From a virus: a stretch of 64,000 nucleotides of DNA. The translations under genes and the position numbers were made by a program. The notes under the pieces are model-generated. The model was not told the DNA's origin and did not search any database. It saw nothing but the letters and a program-made list of their open reading frames with translations. Below are positions 19,776 through 27,985 of the stretch, piece by piece. The first letter of the stretch is position 1. Each line of letters opens with the position of its first letter. The stretch is taken from IMG/VR virus record IMGVR_UViG_3300021962_000047, positions 41,972 through 105,971 of that record. One strand, given 5' to 3'.

Positions 19776-22562
19776 TTATAAACAAGGGTTATCATTTATA
19801 CAATCAGCACAATCTGTATATACTGGTGAATCAATATAAAGTACATTACTACCAGGTGATATAGGACCAATTGGTCCAAAAAGTACCGTTATATAATAAC
19901 ACTTACCTTCATATTGGATTATATCACCAACATTCAATATTGACGTACTATTAATTGAATCTAGTAATGAGTCACCATCATCACAACAACTTAATGCCGT
20001 CATATCTCCATACCCATAAACACATTCATTTTCCGATGTACATTCAACACACGTTTCATAAACGTTAATTACAGTTAAACCTAATGGAGGTCCAATTGCT
20101 GGTGTTGGAAGAGTAATAATCTCAAAACATTGGACAAACCCATCATGTTCTATAGTAACAATATCACCAAGATTTAAAGTTGTAAGGGAACTAATAATCT
20201 CAATAGGTTCTTCCCATCCATCTATACAACACGATTTTAATGTTCCAACCTCATAATTGTAATATACCGGTTGTGAAAGTGTTGGTGTAGGTACTGGTGG
20301 TGTATATGTTGGTGTTGGCACCGGAGGTGTCTGTGTCGGAACTAACGGTGTTGACGTAACATCATTTGTCGGTTGAGGTGTAAATGACAATGTAGGTGTC
20401 ATCGTAGCCGTCAACGTAGGTGTCATTGTCAACGTCGGTGTTTGAGTTTGAGTTGGATATAAGATTACATTAACATCAACCTCACAATTTTCATCCGTTA
20501 CATTAAAGTTGAAATCACAATTTGCATCAATAATATTAAATCCAAAATCACATTCGATATCATTAATTGCATAATCAAATCTACAAGTGACTGTATCAAC
20601 ATTGAAGTCGAAATAACATTGTGACAATATCTCCAAACAGTTTGGACACCAATAATCGAATAAATTAAATCGGTCCTTCAATACCCTGAAGTTGTGTTGG
20701 ATTTGAGATGAATCCAATGGTTCAACATACATTCTGAATTGAGATATACCCCCCATAAAGGTTCCACCAAAATTTTGTTCCATCAAAATATCGGTTGTCA
20801 ATCCAGATAATGAGGTACCTGACAAAGTATTGTTCGGCATCAATTCAGGGTCCTGAATATATGGACCATAACGGTCTTCACAATTTTGGAAGATTAAACT
20901 CTCACGAAGACCTTGAGTACCACCACCCCATGAAATGTTAAACGGAACTCCGATTTGTTTTTCACGTTGGGTGTTTAACTCACGAGGAATAATTTCTTCA
21001 AAATCTTCGATAACCATAAACAGGTAACCGTTAACATATAAACGAAGAACACCTCTTCTATCTTCAACTTGTCTTAACCATTTTCTGTTAAGTTCAATAA
21101 CTTCTTCAGGTAATTCTTTTTTACCACCCTCGTGTGTTTGAGGGGGTTGAATAAGGTTTACCGTGGCACCATAGGTTTCAGAAGAATATACGTATTCGCG
21201 TATGTCTCCCAATCCCCCTTTATTTAATAGGTCACATCCGTCGTACCACCTATATCGGTCAAAGACAGCTGTTAACATTACCCATCTTTCTTTTGTTCTT
21301 TCGGCTTCAGAAACAGGATAACCACAAACATCATAGATACCACGAGATGAACATATCTCATTAATTGTATATCCCGAACAATATGTCAACCCAGTTGTTT
21401 CACATGTTCCCGTTGTGACGCAATCACCCGTTAACTTAATGTATTTAACACATAATCGTGGGTTTTTAGGGTCACCACTCAAACGAATAGACATTGCATT
21501 TGAGAATACATCCATCGCTGGGTCAACAGGTGGTTCAGGAACCTCTGTATTGTATGAACAAAACGGACCAATATTGTGTTGAACAGTTGTTGCGGTTTGA
21601 GGGTAAACCAACAAACAATGAGATAATGTATTTGCGGTGTCGGCACATCCGCATGTTTTAATACAATCAGTTAAACCTGATGTAACTCTTTGGTATTCCC
21701 ATTGTGTTCCACCCGACGTATCAAAATCAAAATCACATTTGAAATTCTCAGGAGTTTGAGTTAAACCAGAGGCTGGATGATAAAATTTATTTTCAGCACG
21801 AGTACCAAAGAAAAAGAATGTTCCCGCATTTTCAGGGTAAACTGTGTTTAGATATGTCTGGTGTTGTTCACGGATATGGTATTCATCTACCTGACGTGGT
21901 TTGATAACCGTCTCCATTGTCCACCCCTTATTAACCCTTTCAGGGAAAACTTCATAATCGTAACCATGTAATTTGTAGAAACCCTGAAAAAATCCACCAT
22001 ATAATTCTTGGTAATAACCAACTTGGCTATCCTCCTTACTCATTATATTATAAATGGTTTCTTTTGGGTTACCTGAAAATCTAACATTTGGGGGGTTGGT
22101 GTAATCATACACCTGTCTCATCTTAAATCTTCGGTCGTAATAATGGGGGTTATAAGTCATAAACTCATCAATACCCATCGTATAATATAGTGTTTGACCT
22201 GTCATGTATTGATACATTCCTGTATCAATCATTGTGAGACCCGCATCACATAATCCAGTATATCCTTTATAACAATTTAAATCTTCATTGTTTGGATTAT
22301 AATAGTTTTTAGATGTGGCAGTATTTCCTGAATTAAAATTACCCCAATAAAGATAATCTTTTGGGTTTGACGCAGCGGAATTTAAGTCAATATTGATTGG
22401 TAAAATGTTACCATTCGTTTCGGCAATTAGATAATTTGAAAATACTACTTCCTCGTCGTAATTTTTTTCATCCGACGCTAAAGTTAAGTCAAAGTATTCA
22501 CTATTATCTAACTTTATATCAAATCTATTAAAGTTAAAATTGTTAATGTTTTGAGTTGCCAT
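19776..22562 (-). CDS. Large virion structural protein with C-terminal cysteine modules (928 aa)
   Basis: 928 residues. Residues 1-650 are a novel, cysteine-containing, aromatic-rich domain; a segment near residue 510-530 (GVLRLYVNGYLFMVIEDF) and NFGGTFMGGISQFRMYVEPLD near 620 suggest a LamG-like sheet, as in other phage fibre proteins. Residues about 648-700 carry a short tandem 11-residue repeat beginning with Cys. A Thr/Pro linker follows, then two CC-x(n)-C-x2-C-x4-C modules similar to those of the 1261-aa protein. It starts the minus-strand adhesin unit and has a TATTTAT motif. It is probably the base or largest member of the fibre; no family is recognised. Confidence 0.7.
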   Translation of the reverse strand: MATQNINNFNFNRFDIKLDNSEYFDLTLASDEKNYDEEVVFSNYLIAETNGNILPINIDLNSAASNPKDYLYWGNFNSGNTATSKNYYNPNNEDLNCYKGYTGLCDAGLTMIDTGMYQYMTGQTLYYTMGIDEFMTYNPHYYDRRFKMRQVYDYTNPPNVRFSGNPKETIYNIMSKEDSQVGYYQELYGGFFQGFYKLHGYDYEVFPERVNKGWTMETVIKPRQVDEYHIREQHQTYLNTVYPENAGTFFFFGTRAENKFYHPASGLTQTPENFKCDFDFDTSGGTQWEYQRVTSGLTDCIKTCGCADTANTLSHCLLVYPQTATTVQHNIGPFCSYNTEVPEPPVDPAMDVFSNAMSIRLSGDPKNPRLCVKYIKLTGDCVTTGTCETTGLTYCSGYTINEICSSRGIYDVCGYPVSEAERTKERWVMLTAVFDRYRWYDGCDLLNKGGLGDIREYVYSSETYGATVNLIQPPQTHEGGKKELPEEVIELNRKWLRQVEDRRGVLRLYVNGYLFMVIEDFEEIIPRELNTQREKQIGVPFNISWGGGTQGLRESLIFQNCEDRYGPYIQDPELMPNNTLSGTSLSGLTTDILMEQNFGGTFMGGISQFRMYVEPLDSSQIQHNFRVLKDRFNLFDYWCPNCLEILSQCYFDFNVDTVTCRFDYAINDIECDFGFNIIDANCDFNFNVTDENCEVDVNVILYPTQTQTPTLTMTPTLTATMTPTLSFTPQPTNDVTSTPLVPTQTPPVPTPTYTPPVPTPTLSQPVYYNYEVGTLKSCCIDGWEEPIEIISSLTTLNLGDIVTIEHDGFVQCFEIITLPTPAIGPPLGLTVINVYETCVECTSENECVYGYGDMTALSCCDDGDSLLDSINSTSILNVGDIIQYEGKCYYITVLFGPIGPISPGSNVLYIDSPVYTDCADCINDNPCL

Positions 22563-22576
22563 TCAGGTTTTTAACT

Positions 22577-22583
22577 ATAAATA
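22577..22583 (-). promoter_or_regulatory. TATTTAT motif before 928-aa structural gene
   Basis: Exact TATTTAT on the minus strand in AAAGTATTTATAGTTAA, 14 bases before the ATG. It is divergent from the plus-strand motif at 22596, with 12 bases between them. Confidence 0.65.
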
Positions 22584-22595
22584 CTTTCTTTGTTA

Positions 22596-22602
22596 TATTT
22601 AT
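22596..22602 (+). promoter_or_regulatory. TATTTAT motif before 22611 gene
   Basis: Exact TATTTAT eight bases before the ATG at 22611. With the divergent motif at 22577-22583 it forms a compact two-way late promoter region of 48 bases. Confidence 0.6.
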
Positions 22603-22610
22603 ATGAAAAA

Positions 22611-23351
22611 ATGAGTATGGTAAAACATAACATATTTCGAAAACAATCTGCAGCTGAAAAGAAAGCGAAAGAATTAGGATGTAAGGGAACCCACAAGCAT
22701 GACGGTGGTTTTATGCCTTGCTCATCACATAAAGAATGGGAAAAGGTTACATCAAAAGATAAAGTTGAAGGAGAAATTGAGGAACTTGTTGACTTTGATG
22801 GTACAATGTTAAGTTCAAAAATTCCTATTTTAGACCCTAAGGTAACTAATAAAGGTACCGACACAACTGATAAGACAGTTGCAACGTCTCGTATTACTCA
22901 AGACCCATTACATAGAGGTTATAGATTATACTATGGTGAGTCAGTAGTAAAAGAAGTGAATATGGAAGATGCTTTTGGTTATGAGGAAACCAAAGATATG
23001 GATGCCGAAGAAACAATTAAATTTTTAGAAAAAGAATTTGGTTTTGATGAAGATAAGGCTGAAGAAAGAGCTGAAGAAATGGGTAAAACACTAGAGCTTG
23101 ATGATAAAAAATCTGACGGTGCATTTACAAGACAAAGATTACAAGAAAAAGAAAAAGTTTTTACAAAAGAAGAAATATTAAAAATGAAAGAAGATATTTT
23201 GGTAGACAAATCTGAAGATTCAGGTATTAAACCAGTATCAAAAGACATATCAAAAATTTTAATTAGAAACGTAAAAGCTTTAAAAACTTTAGCTAAAAAA
23301 GAAGGTGTATCAATTCAACAATTATTGAAGTACTTAAAAGATGAACAGTAA
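22611..23351 (+). CDS. Unknown protein with N-terminal Cys/His basic motif (246 aa)
   Basis: 246 residues from the ATG at 22611; the upstream TTG-started extension is not credible because the TATTTAT motif lies inside it. The N-terminus has SAAEKKAKELGCKGTHKHDG and a GFMPCSSHKEW segment (two Cys, two His: possibly a small metal site) similar to short tags in two other proteins of this window. The rest is acidic and helical, ending in KTLAKKEGVSIQQLLKYLKDE. It starts a five-gene plus-strand unit. No function is recognised; a virion or packaging-associated protein is inferred from the tag and the late motif. Confidence 0.6.
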   Translation: MSMVKHNIFRKQSAAEKKAKELGCKGTHKHDGGFMPCSSHKEWEKVTSKDKVEGEIEELVDFDGTMLSSKIPILDPKVTNKGTDTTDKTVATSRITQDPLHRGYRLYYGESVVKEVNMEDAFGYEETKDMDAEETIKFLEKEFGFDEDKAEERAEEMGKTLELDDKKSDGAFTRQRLQEKEKVFTKEEILKMKEDILVDKSEDSGIKPVSKDISKILIRNVKALKTLAKKEGVSIQQLLKYLKDEQ

Positions 23352-23811
23352 ACTATACGATAGAAAAGCAAAGTTACCTGAATCTTTAATCGGGCATTTA
23401 GAAAATGCATTTAATTCTATTGAAGCCGATGCAAATACTGAAGGTTTTAATAGAAACCAAGAAATTAGAAAAAATGGTATGATTAATTACCAACAATTAA
23501 AAAGAATTAAAAATTGGTTTGATTCATATCAAGGAAATAAAGAAGACGCACCTTTTATATTAAATGGTGGTGACAGAATGAATACTTGGTGTAATCATGT
23601 TTTGGACCATTGGAGAAACACTTTGGAAGGTGGTAATCAAGTTAAATCGGACACCGGAATGCAAAACCAATTTATCGATTCACATGAAAAAGACGGAACT
23701 TCAGTCAATCCTCATGATAGACATGAAAAAGGTATAAACAAATTCGACACTGCAATCAGTGAAGATATAAAAAGAATGAAAAAAATAATAACCCATGGCA
23801 ACACAAAATGA
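23341..23811 (+). CDS. Unknown conserved-looking phage protein (156 aa)
   Basis: 156 residues. The start overlaps the 22611 gene by 11 bases and the end overlaps the next gene by 17 bases, so the group is translationally linked. The first 60 residues form a helix pair (PESLIGHLENAFNSI, NYQQLKRIKNWFDSY), followed by a GGDRMNTWCNHVLDHWR stretch and a polar tail. No catalytic motif is visible. The pattern is common in small structural or DNA-associated phage proteins, but nothing decides a role. Confidence 0.65.
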   Translation: MNSKLYDRKAKLPESLIGHLENAFNSIEADANTEGFNRNQEIRKNGMINYQQLKRIKNWFDSYQGNKEDAPFILNGGDRMNTWCNHVLDHWRNTLEGGNQVKSDTGMQNQFIDSHEKDGTSVNPHDRHEKGINKFDTAISEDIKRMKKIITHGNTK

Positions 23812-24091
23812 CAAATTAGATTTTACCCAGCCAGCAAACAAGTTATCTGAGATTGCTGAACAAGAAAGAGGTAAATTATTCCCACGTAATGATTATTCTC
23901 CTGAATCACAACAGTATTCTGCAGGACACCCTGACGCATTGGCCGACGGTGATACTGAAGGTAGAGGTACTGGTAAATTTTTAGATATACATAACCAAAG
24001 TGCGGGAACTAGTGTTGATGTAAGCGAAAGAAAAGAAGACATCAAAATTAACAGATATAACCAAGACAAACCTTATTACGTACCAGCATAA
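23795..24091 (+). CDS. Unknown small protein (98 aa)
   Basis: 98 residues, polar and probably disordered (NDYSPESQQYSAGHPDALAD, KEDIKINRYNQDKPYYVPA). It overlaps both neighbours. It holds no Cys and no hydrophobic core longer than six residues. The role is unknown. The order of overlaps puts it in the middle of the 22611-25045 unit. Confidence 0.55.
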   Translation: MATQNDKLDFTQPANKLSEIAEQERGKLFPRNDYSPESQQYSAGHPDALADGDTEGRGTGKFLDIHNQSAGTSVDVSERKEDIKINRYNQDKPYYVPA

Positions 24092-24486
24092 TGAAACTTC
24101 TCAATAGTTTTAAATCCCTAATCACAGAAATTGCGTCCTTGAATGATATTCAAAATTCAATCAAGAACAAAACCGTCATGACCATATTTTACGATGGTGA
24201 CGAACCAGGTGGTAGAGGATTAAGAACTATTGAACCTGTTTGTATTGGGTATAGTAAAGCAGGAAACTTAGTTTTAAGAGCTTGGGATTTGACGGGAGCA
24301 TCTCACACAGCATATCTCGGCTCTCAGCCATTACCATCGTGGAGATTATTTAGGGTAGATAAAATCTTTACTTATAAACCAACTGGTGATAAGTTTTATT
24401 CACCAAGACCGGGGTATAACCCAAATGGAGATAAAAGTATGTCAAGAGTAATACTTAACGCAAATTTTAATACAGAAAATGAGTGA
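24091..24486 (+). CDS. WYL-like domain protein
   Basis: 131 residues. GGRGLRTIEPVCIGYSKAGN, LVLRAWDLTGASHTA and WRLFRVDKIFTYKPT match the shape of a WYL domain (an Sm-like beta barrel that binds nucleic acid or nucleotide ligands). Host WYL proteins usually also have a helix-turn-helix, which is absent here. The TAA of the upstream gene overlaps the ATG by one base. In phages single WYL-like domains are common without a proven role. The domain call is by pattern. Confidence 0.55.
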   Translation: MKLLNSFKSLITEIASLNDIQNSIKNKTVMTIFYDGDEPGGRGLRTIEPVCIGYSKAGNLVLRAWDLTGASHTAYLGSQPLPSWRLFRVDKIFTYKPTGDKFYSPRPGYNPNGDKSMSRVILNANFNTENE

Positions 24487-25045
24487 TTTAATGCAAAAAC
24501 TAGCATTATCTAAAAAGATAATGGAAGCACAAGATAGAATTCCAAGAGGTCAGTCCGCAGGATTACCTATGAATGAAAATAATGCCAATTATAATATTCC
24601 ATCAGAATATATGGAATCTCAAACAACTACACCTGTTCAACAGAATGTACAACCAATTACCGAAGATAAAATTAATAACTCTAAATTACCTGACCACATT
24701 AAAAAATTAATGTTAGAAAATCCTATTCAACAACCAAACGTTATGGGATTTGGTGGAGGTTCGGTTCTTTCAGATGATATCATTGAAGGTGCCTCAAGAT
24801 TGATGAATACAGAAAAAAAATCTTCTCCTCAAAGACAACCTCAATCACAATCTGTAGTTGAGAATTCTGAATTAAAGCAAATGATTAGAGATGTTGTCCG
24901 TGATACTGTTAGAGATGTAGTTAAAGAAGAGTTACAAAAGGCTGGAATGATATCTGAAGGTGAAAAATCAGACGAATTATTACAGCTAAAAGTTGGTAGT
25001 CACATTTTTGAAGGTAGAATTACCAAAATCAAAAAACTAAAGTAA
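24479..25045 (+). CDS. Unknown protein with helical C-terminus (188 aa)
   Basis: 188 residues, overlapping the WYL-like gene by eight bases. The N-terminal half is polar and low in order (Asn, Gln, Pro rich). The segment KQMIRDVVRDTVRDVVKEEL forms an amphipathic helix and could oligomerise. The last part (LLQLKVGSHIFEGRITKIKKL) looks like a strand pair. It is the last gene of the unit, before a probable terminator. The function is unknown. Confidence 0.6.
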   Translation: MSDLMQKLALSKKIMEAQDRIPRGQSAGLPMNENNANYNIPSEYMESQTTTPVQQNVQPITEDKINNSKLPDHIKKLMLENPIQQPNVMGFGGGSVLSDDIIEGASRLMNTEKKSSPQRQPQSQSVVENSELKQMIRDVVRDTVRDVVKEELQKAGMISEGEKSDELLQLKVGSHIFEGRITKIKKLK

Positions 25046-25068
25046 AACCCTTTTTTTATTAGTTTTTT
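25031..25068 (+). terminator. AT-rich stem-loop terminator
   Basis: AAAAAACTAA at 25031-25040 pairs with TTAGTTTTTT at 25059-25068, and an eight-T run ends the structure. The left arm lies in the end of the 24479 gene. It may also stop the 22611-25045 transcript before the sugar cluster. Confidence 0.4.
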
Positions 25069-25097
25069 TTGGTTATACTTAAGTTAAAACTTATAGT

Positions 25098-26306
25098 ATG
25101 TCCAAAATAAAAGTATTAGTATTACCATCCGATAAAACAGGAGTTGGTAAATTTCGTTCACTCGACCCACACATTTTTTTACAAACAAAATATCCTGAAG
25201 ATTTTCACGTTGATATCGATTATGAACCTCGGGTTAATGATATCAATTATTGGAAACAATATCATATTGTACATTTTCACAGAACCATCTTTCCTGATTA
25301 CGATGCCAGTGCTAAAATAATTAGAAACCTTAATCAAATGGGTATCGTCACTATTATGGATATTGACGACTATTGGATGCCAACAAAGGAGCATCCTGTT
25401 TATCATTTAGTAAACGAATCTAAATTGAATTTAAAGATTGTTGAGAATATAAAGGCAGCTCAATACGTTACAACTACTACTGAAATTTTTGCTCAAGAAA
25501 TTAAAAAACATAATAAAAATGTTTTCGTATTACCAAACGCAATAAATCCTGACGAACCTCAGTTTAAAGAACCAACACAACCTTCAGATAAAGTACGTTT
25601 TGGTTGGTTAGGTGGTTCATCTCACTTACATGACTTAATGTTAATGAATGGTTCATTTAACAGATTAGAACCCCTTAAAGATAAATTTGAAGTTTATTTA
25701 TGTGGTTTTGATATTAGAGGCACTGTTACGGAAATTAATCAACAAACAGGTGAAAAAAGACAAAGACCAATTCAACCAAACGAAACCGTATGGCATCAAT
25801 ATGAACAGATATTCACAGCAAATGGTTTGTTAATAACACCTGAACACCAAGAATTTTTATCTAAATTTAAAGATGAAGAGTGGAATGGTGAATCTGTATA
25901 TCATAGAGTTTGGACAAAACCTGTAACCTCTTACGCTAAAAACTATTCAAAATTTGATGTATCATTAGCACCAATTAAAGACCATATTTTTAATAGAGCT
26001 AAATCACAACTTAAAGTTATTGAGGCTGGGTTTTATAAGAAAGCAATAATAGCATCTAATATTGGTCCTTACACAATTGACTTGAAACATTCATTAGAAA
26101 ATGGTAACTTTGTTGATGGAAACGCATTGTTAGTTGATGAACGTAGAAATCATAGTGATTGGTCTAAGTTTATGAAAAAATTAATCGACAACCCATCTTG
26201 GGTTGAAGATTTAGGAAATAGATTATACGAAACAGTAAAACCAAAGTATGATTTAAATGTAGTCACAGAAACAAGAGCTCAACTTTACAAACACTTAGCA
26301 AAATGA
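25098..26306 (+). CDS. Glycosyltransferase, GT-B type
   Basis: 402 residues. The N-terminal half has a Rossmann-like pattern with a conserved GVGKFR start and HIVHFHRTI, then YVTTTTEIFAQEI and VLPNAINPDE, as in GT4-type enzymes where the chain turns into the second domain. The second half has VRFGWLGGSSHLHDL, then SLAPIKDHIFNRAKSQLKV and EAGFYKKAIIASNIGPY, where the acceptor and sugar-nucleotide binding Glu-containing loop of GT-B enzymes sits. It transfers a sugar from a nucleotide donor; donor and acceptor cannot be read. It is the first gene of the glycan cluster and overlaps the next gene by four bases. Confidence 0.8.
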   Translation: MSKIKVLVLPSDKTGVGKFRSLDPHIFLQTKYPEDFHVDIDYEPRVNDINYWKQYHIVHFHRTIFPDYDASAKIIRNLNQMGIVTIMDIDDYWMPTKEHPVYHLVNESKLNLKIVENIKAAQYVTTTTEIFAQEIKKHNKNVFVLPNAINPDEPQFKEPTQPSDKVRFGWLGGSSHLHDLMLMNGSFNRLEPLKDKFEVYLCGFDIRGTVTEINQQTGEKRQRPIQPNETVWHQYEQIFTANGLLITPEHQEFLSKFKDEEWNGESVYHRVWTKPVTSYAKNYSKFDVSLAPIKDHIFNRAKSQLKVIEAGFYKKAIIASNIGPYTIDLKHSLENGNFVDGNALLVDERRNHSDWSKFMKKLIDNPSWVEDLGNRLYETVKPKYDLNVVTETRAQLYKHLAK

Positions 26307-27004
26307 TTAATATACCTATTACAAAAATTTTATTTATTGACATCGAAACTGTAGGTGCCGCACCTGATTTTGATGGGTTGGAAAAAGTTTATCCCGAATT
26401 GTCTTATCAGTTTAAAAATTATCTCGATTGGTTTGAAAAGAGATTTCCTGAACATGCAGGAAAGGGTCCTAATGAGATGTTTTACAACAAAGCAGCATTA
26501 GTATCTGAATTCTTAAAAATTGTATGTGTCAGTGTTGGTTTCGTAGACCCAACAGGAGAAATAAAGATGCAAAGTTTTTATGGTGATGACGAAAAACAAA
26601 TTTTAAAAGAAACTCAAAATTTATTAAAAAGAATTGGTAAACTCGGATTTCACCTTTGTGGTCACAACGTTAAAGGATTTGATATTCCCGTATTGGCAAA
26701 ACGAATGGTTATCAACGGAATCAAACCACCTGAAATTCTTCCAAATCACGATACTAAACCATGGGAAATTAAAGCTCTCGATACCAAAGAACTTTGGCAG
26801 TTTGGAAGCTTCTCAACTATCGGTTCGTTAGAATTGATGTGTATTTGTATGGGTGTTGAATCATCAAAAAATATGGAAGTGGTTGGTAACAAAGTTCACG
26901 AAGCATATTGGATTGATGGTAAATTGGAACAAATTAAAGATTATTGTGAAAAGGATGTTGAAGTCCTTATAAATGTTGTACGTAAATTTTATGAATTGTC
27001 ATGA
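26303..27004 (+). CDS. DnaQ-like 3'-5' exonuclease (PolB-exonuclease type)
   Basis: 233 residues. Exo I is FIDIETVG (about 10-17), Exo II is GHNVKGFDIPVL (about 119-130) and Exo III is YCEKDVEV (about 214-221), so all three acidic metal-binding motifs are present. It resembles the stand-alone predicted exonucleases related to family B polymerase proofreading domains. The genome also carries a polymerase with its own exonuclease, so this one may serve in repair, primer processing or degradation. It overlaps both neighbours (ATGA type). Confidence 0.85.
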   Translation: MINIPITKILFIDIETVGAAPDFDGLEKVYPELSYQFKNYLDWFEKRFPEHAGKGPNEMFYNKAALVSEFLKIVCVSVGFVDPTGEIKMQSFYGDDEKQILKETQNLLKRIGKLGFHLCGHNVKGFDIPVLAKRMVINGIKPPEILPNHDTKPWEIKALDTKELWQFGSFSTIGSLELMCICMGVESSKNMEVVGNKVHEAYWIDGKLEQIKDYCEKDVEVLINVVRKFYELS

Positions 27005-27597
27005 TTAACAAAATAAAAGGAATTAAAGATAGTATTAAAATGTTGACGGAATTACAAGAAAATTCCGCAAACATGGATTTAAATAAAATGATGTCAAATA
27101 TGGGTATCGATATGGAAACCCTTAATAAAGAATTTGAAAAATCTTTTGAGTTTGATAAAACAATAGATTTAGAATATACATTCAAATCGGTAAACCCTGA
27201 ACCATCATACGCATATCCAACAGATTCTGGTTTTGATTTAAGAGCCAATGAGAATGTAAAATTTTCGGGTTTTGAAAGAAAATTAGTATCAACGGGTTTG
27301 TTTGTTAATATCCCAGAAGGGTATGAAATTCAAGTAAGACCAAAAAGTGGTTTAGCACTAAATAAAGGTTTGTCAGTTTTAAATACCCCAGGTACGGTAG
27401 ACCAAGGTTATACTGGCGAAATTAAAGTAATTGTAATCAATATGTCTAATCTACCACAGGAGATTAAGATTGGAGATAAAATTGGTCAAGCAGTTTTATG
27501 TCCTGTAGTTGCGGGTAAATTCGTTAATCTAAAACGAGTTTTAAATGTAGAGGAAAAAGACAGAGGAGATAATGGATTCGGCTCAACTGGAAATTAA
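27001..27597 (+). CDS. dut: dUTPase (dUTP diphosphatase)
   Basis: 198 residues. All five trimeric dUTPase motifs are visible: SGFDLRA, RPKSGLAL, NTPGTVDQGYTGE, KIGQAVLCPV and RGDNGFGSTG. The enzyme turns dUTP into dUMP, keeping uracil out of phage DNA. Before the fold there is an unusual N-terminal extension of about 60 helical residues (usual length is about 150). Start and stop overlap both neighbours. No sign of loss of function. Confidence 0.95.
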   Translation: MINKIKGIKDSIKMLTELQENSANMDLNKMMSNMGIDMETLNKEFEKSFEFDKTIDLEYTFKSVNPEPSYAYPTDSGFDLRANENVKFSGFERKLVSTGLFVNIPEGYEIQVRPKSGLALNKGLSVLNTPGTVDQGYTGEIKVIVINMSNLPQEIKIGDKIGQAVLCPVVAGKFVNLKRVLNVEEKDRGDNGFGSTGN

Positions 27598-27985
27598 TAT
27601 GGAAAATATTAGCCCTGTACTACCTGAAGGTATTAAAAATTACCTTATTGATATTGACGGAACAATTACCGATGATATCCCAAATGAAGAACCATGGAGA
27701 ATGCTCGACTCATTACCATATGAAGGGTGTGTTGACATTATTAATCAATGGTACCAAGAAGGACACATAATTACATTTTTTACATCAAGAACTGAAGAAC
27801 ATAGAGCGGTTACTGATACGTGGTTACAAAAAAATGGATTTCAGTTCCATCATCTTTTAATGAATAAACCTCGTGGCGGTAACTATCATTGGATTGATAA
27901 CCATATTGTGAGAGCAACTCGATATAATGGCAAATGGACACCAATGACTACCGTAACCACGGACATACAAGTTTTTGGAGAATGA
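27572..27985 (+). CDS. HAD-superfamily phosphatase-like protein
   Basis: 137 residues from the ATG at 27572, or 128 if the ATG at 27599 is used (just past the dUTPase stop). LIDIDGTITDD is HAD motif I with both Asp residues; HIITFFTSRTEEHR carries motif II Ser and a motif III-like basic patch. HYHWIDNHIV resembles motif IV with one Asp. Such small HAD proteins are usually nucleotide or sugar phosphatases. The position among sugar genes and dUTPase leaves both open. Confidence 0.7.
   Translation: MDSAQLEINMENISPVLPEGIKNYLIDIDGTITDDIPNEEPWRMLDSLPYEGCVDIINQWYQEGHIITFFTSRTEEHRAVTDTWLQKNGFQFHHLLMNKPRGGNYHWIDNHIVRATRYNGKWTPMTTVTTDIQVFGE

Noticed and set aside
27563-27568. GAGGAG before the HAD gene as a Shine-Dalgarno site
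   Set aside because: It lies in the dUTPase coding sequence and other genes lack such sites, so chance is likelier.
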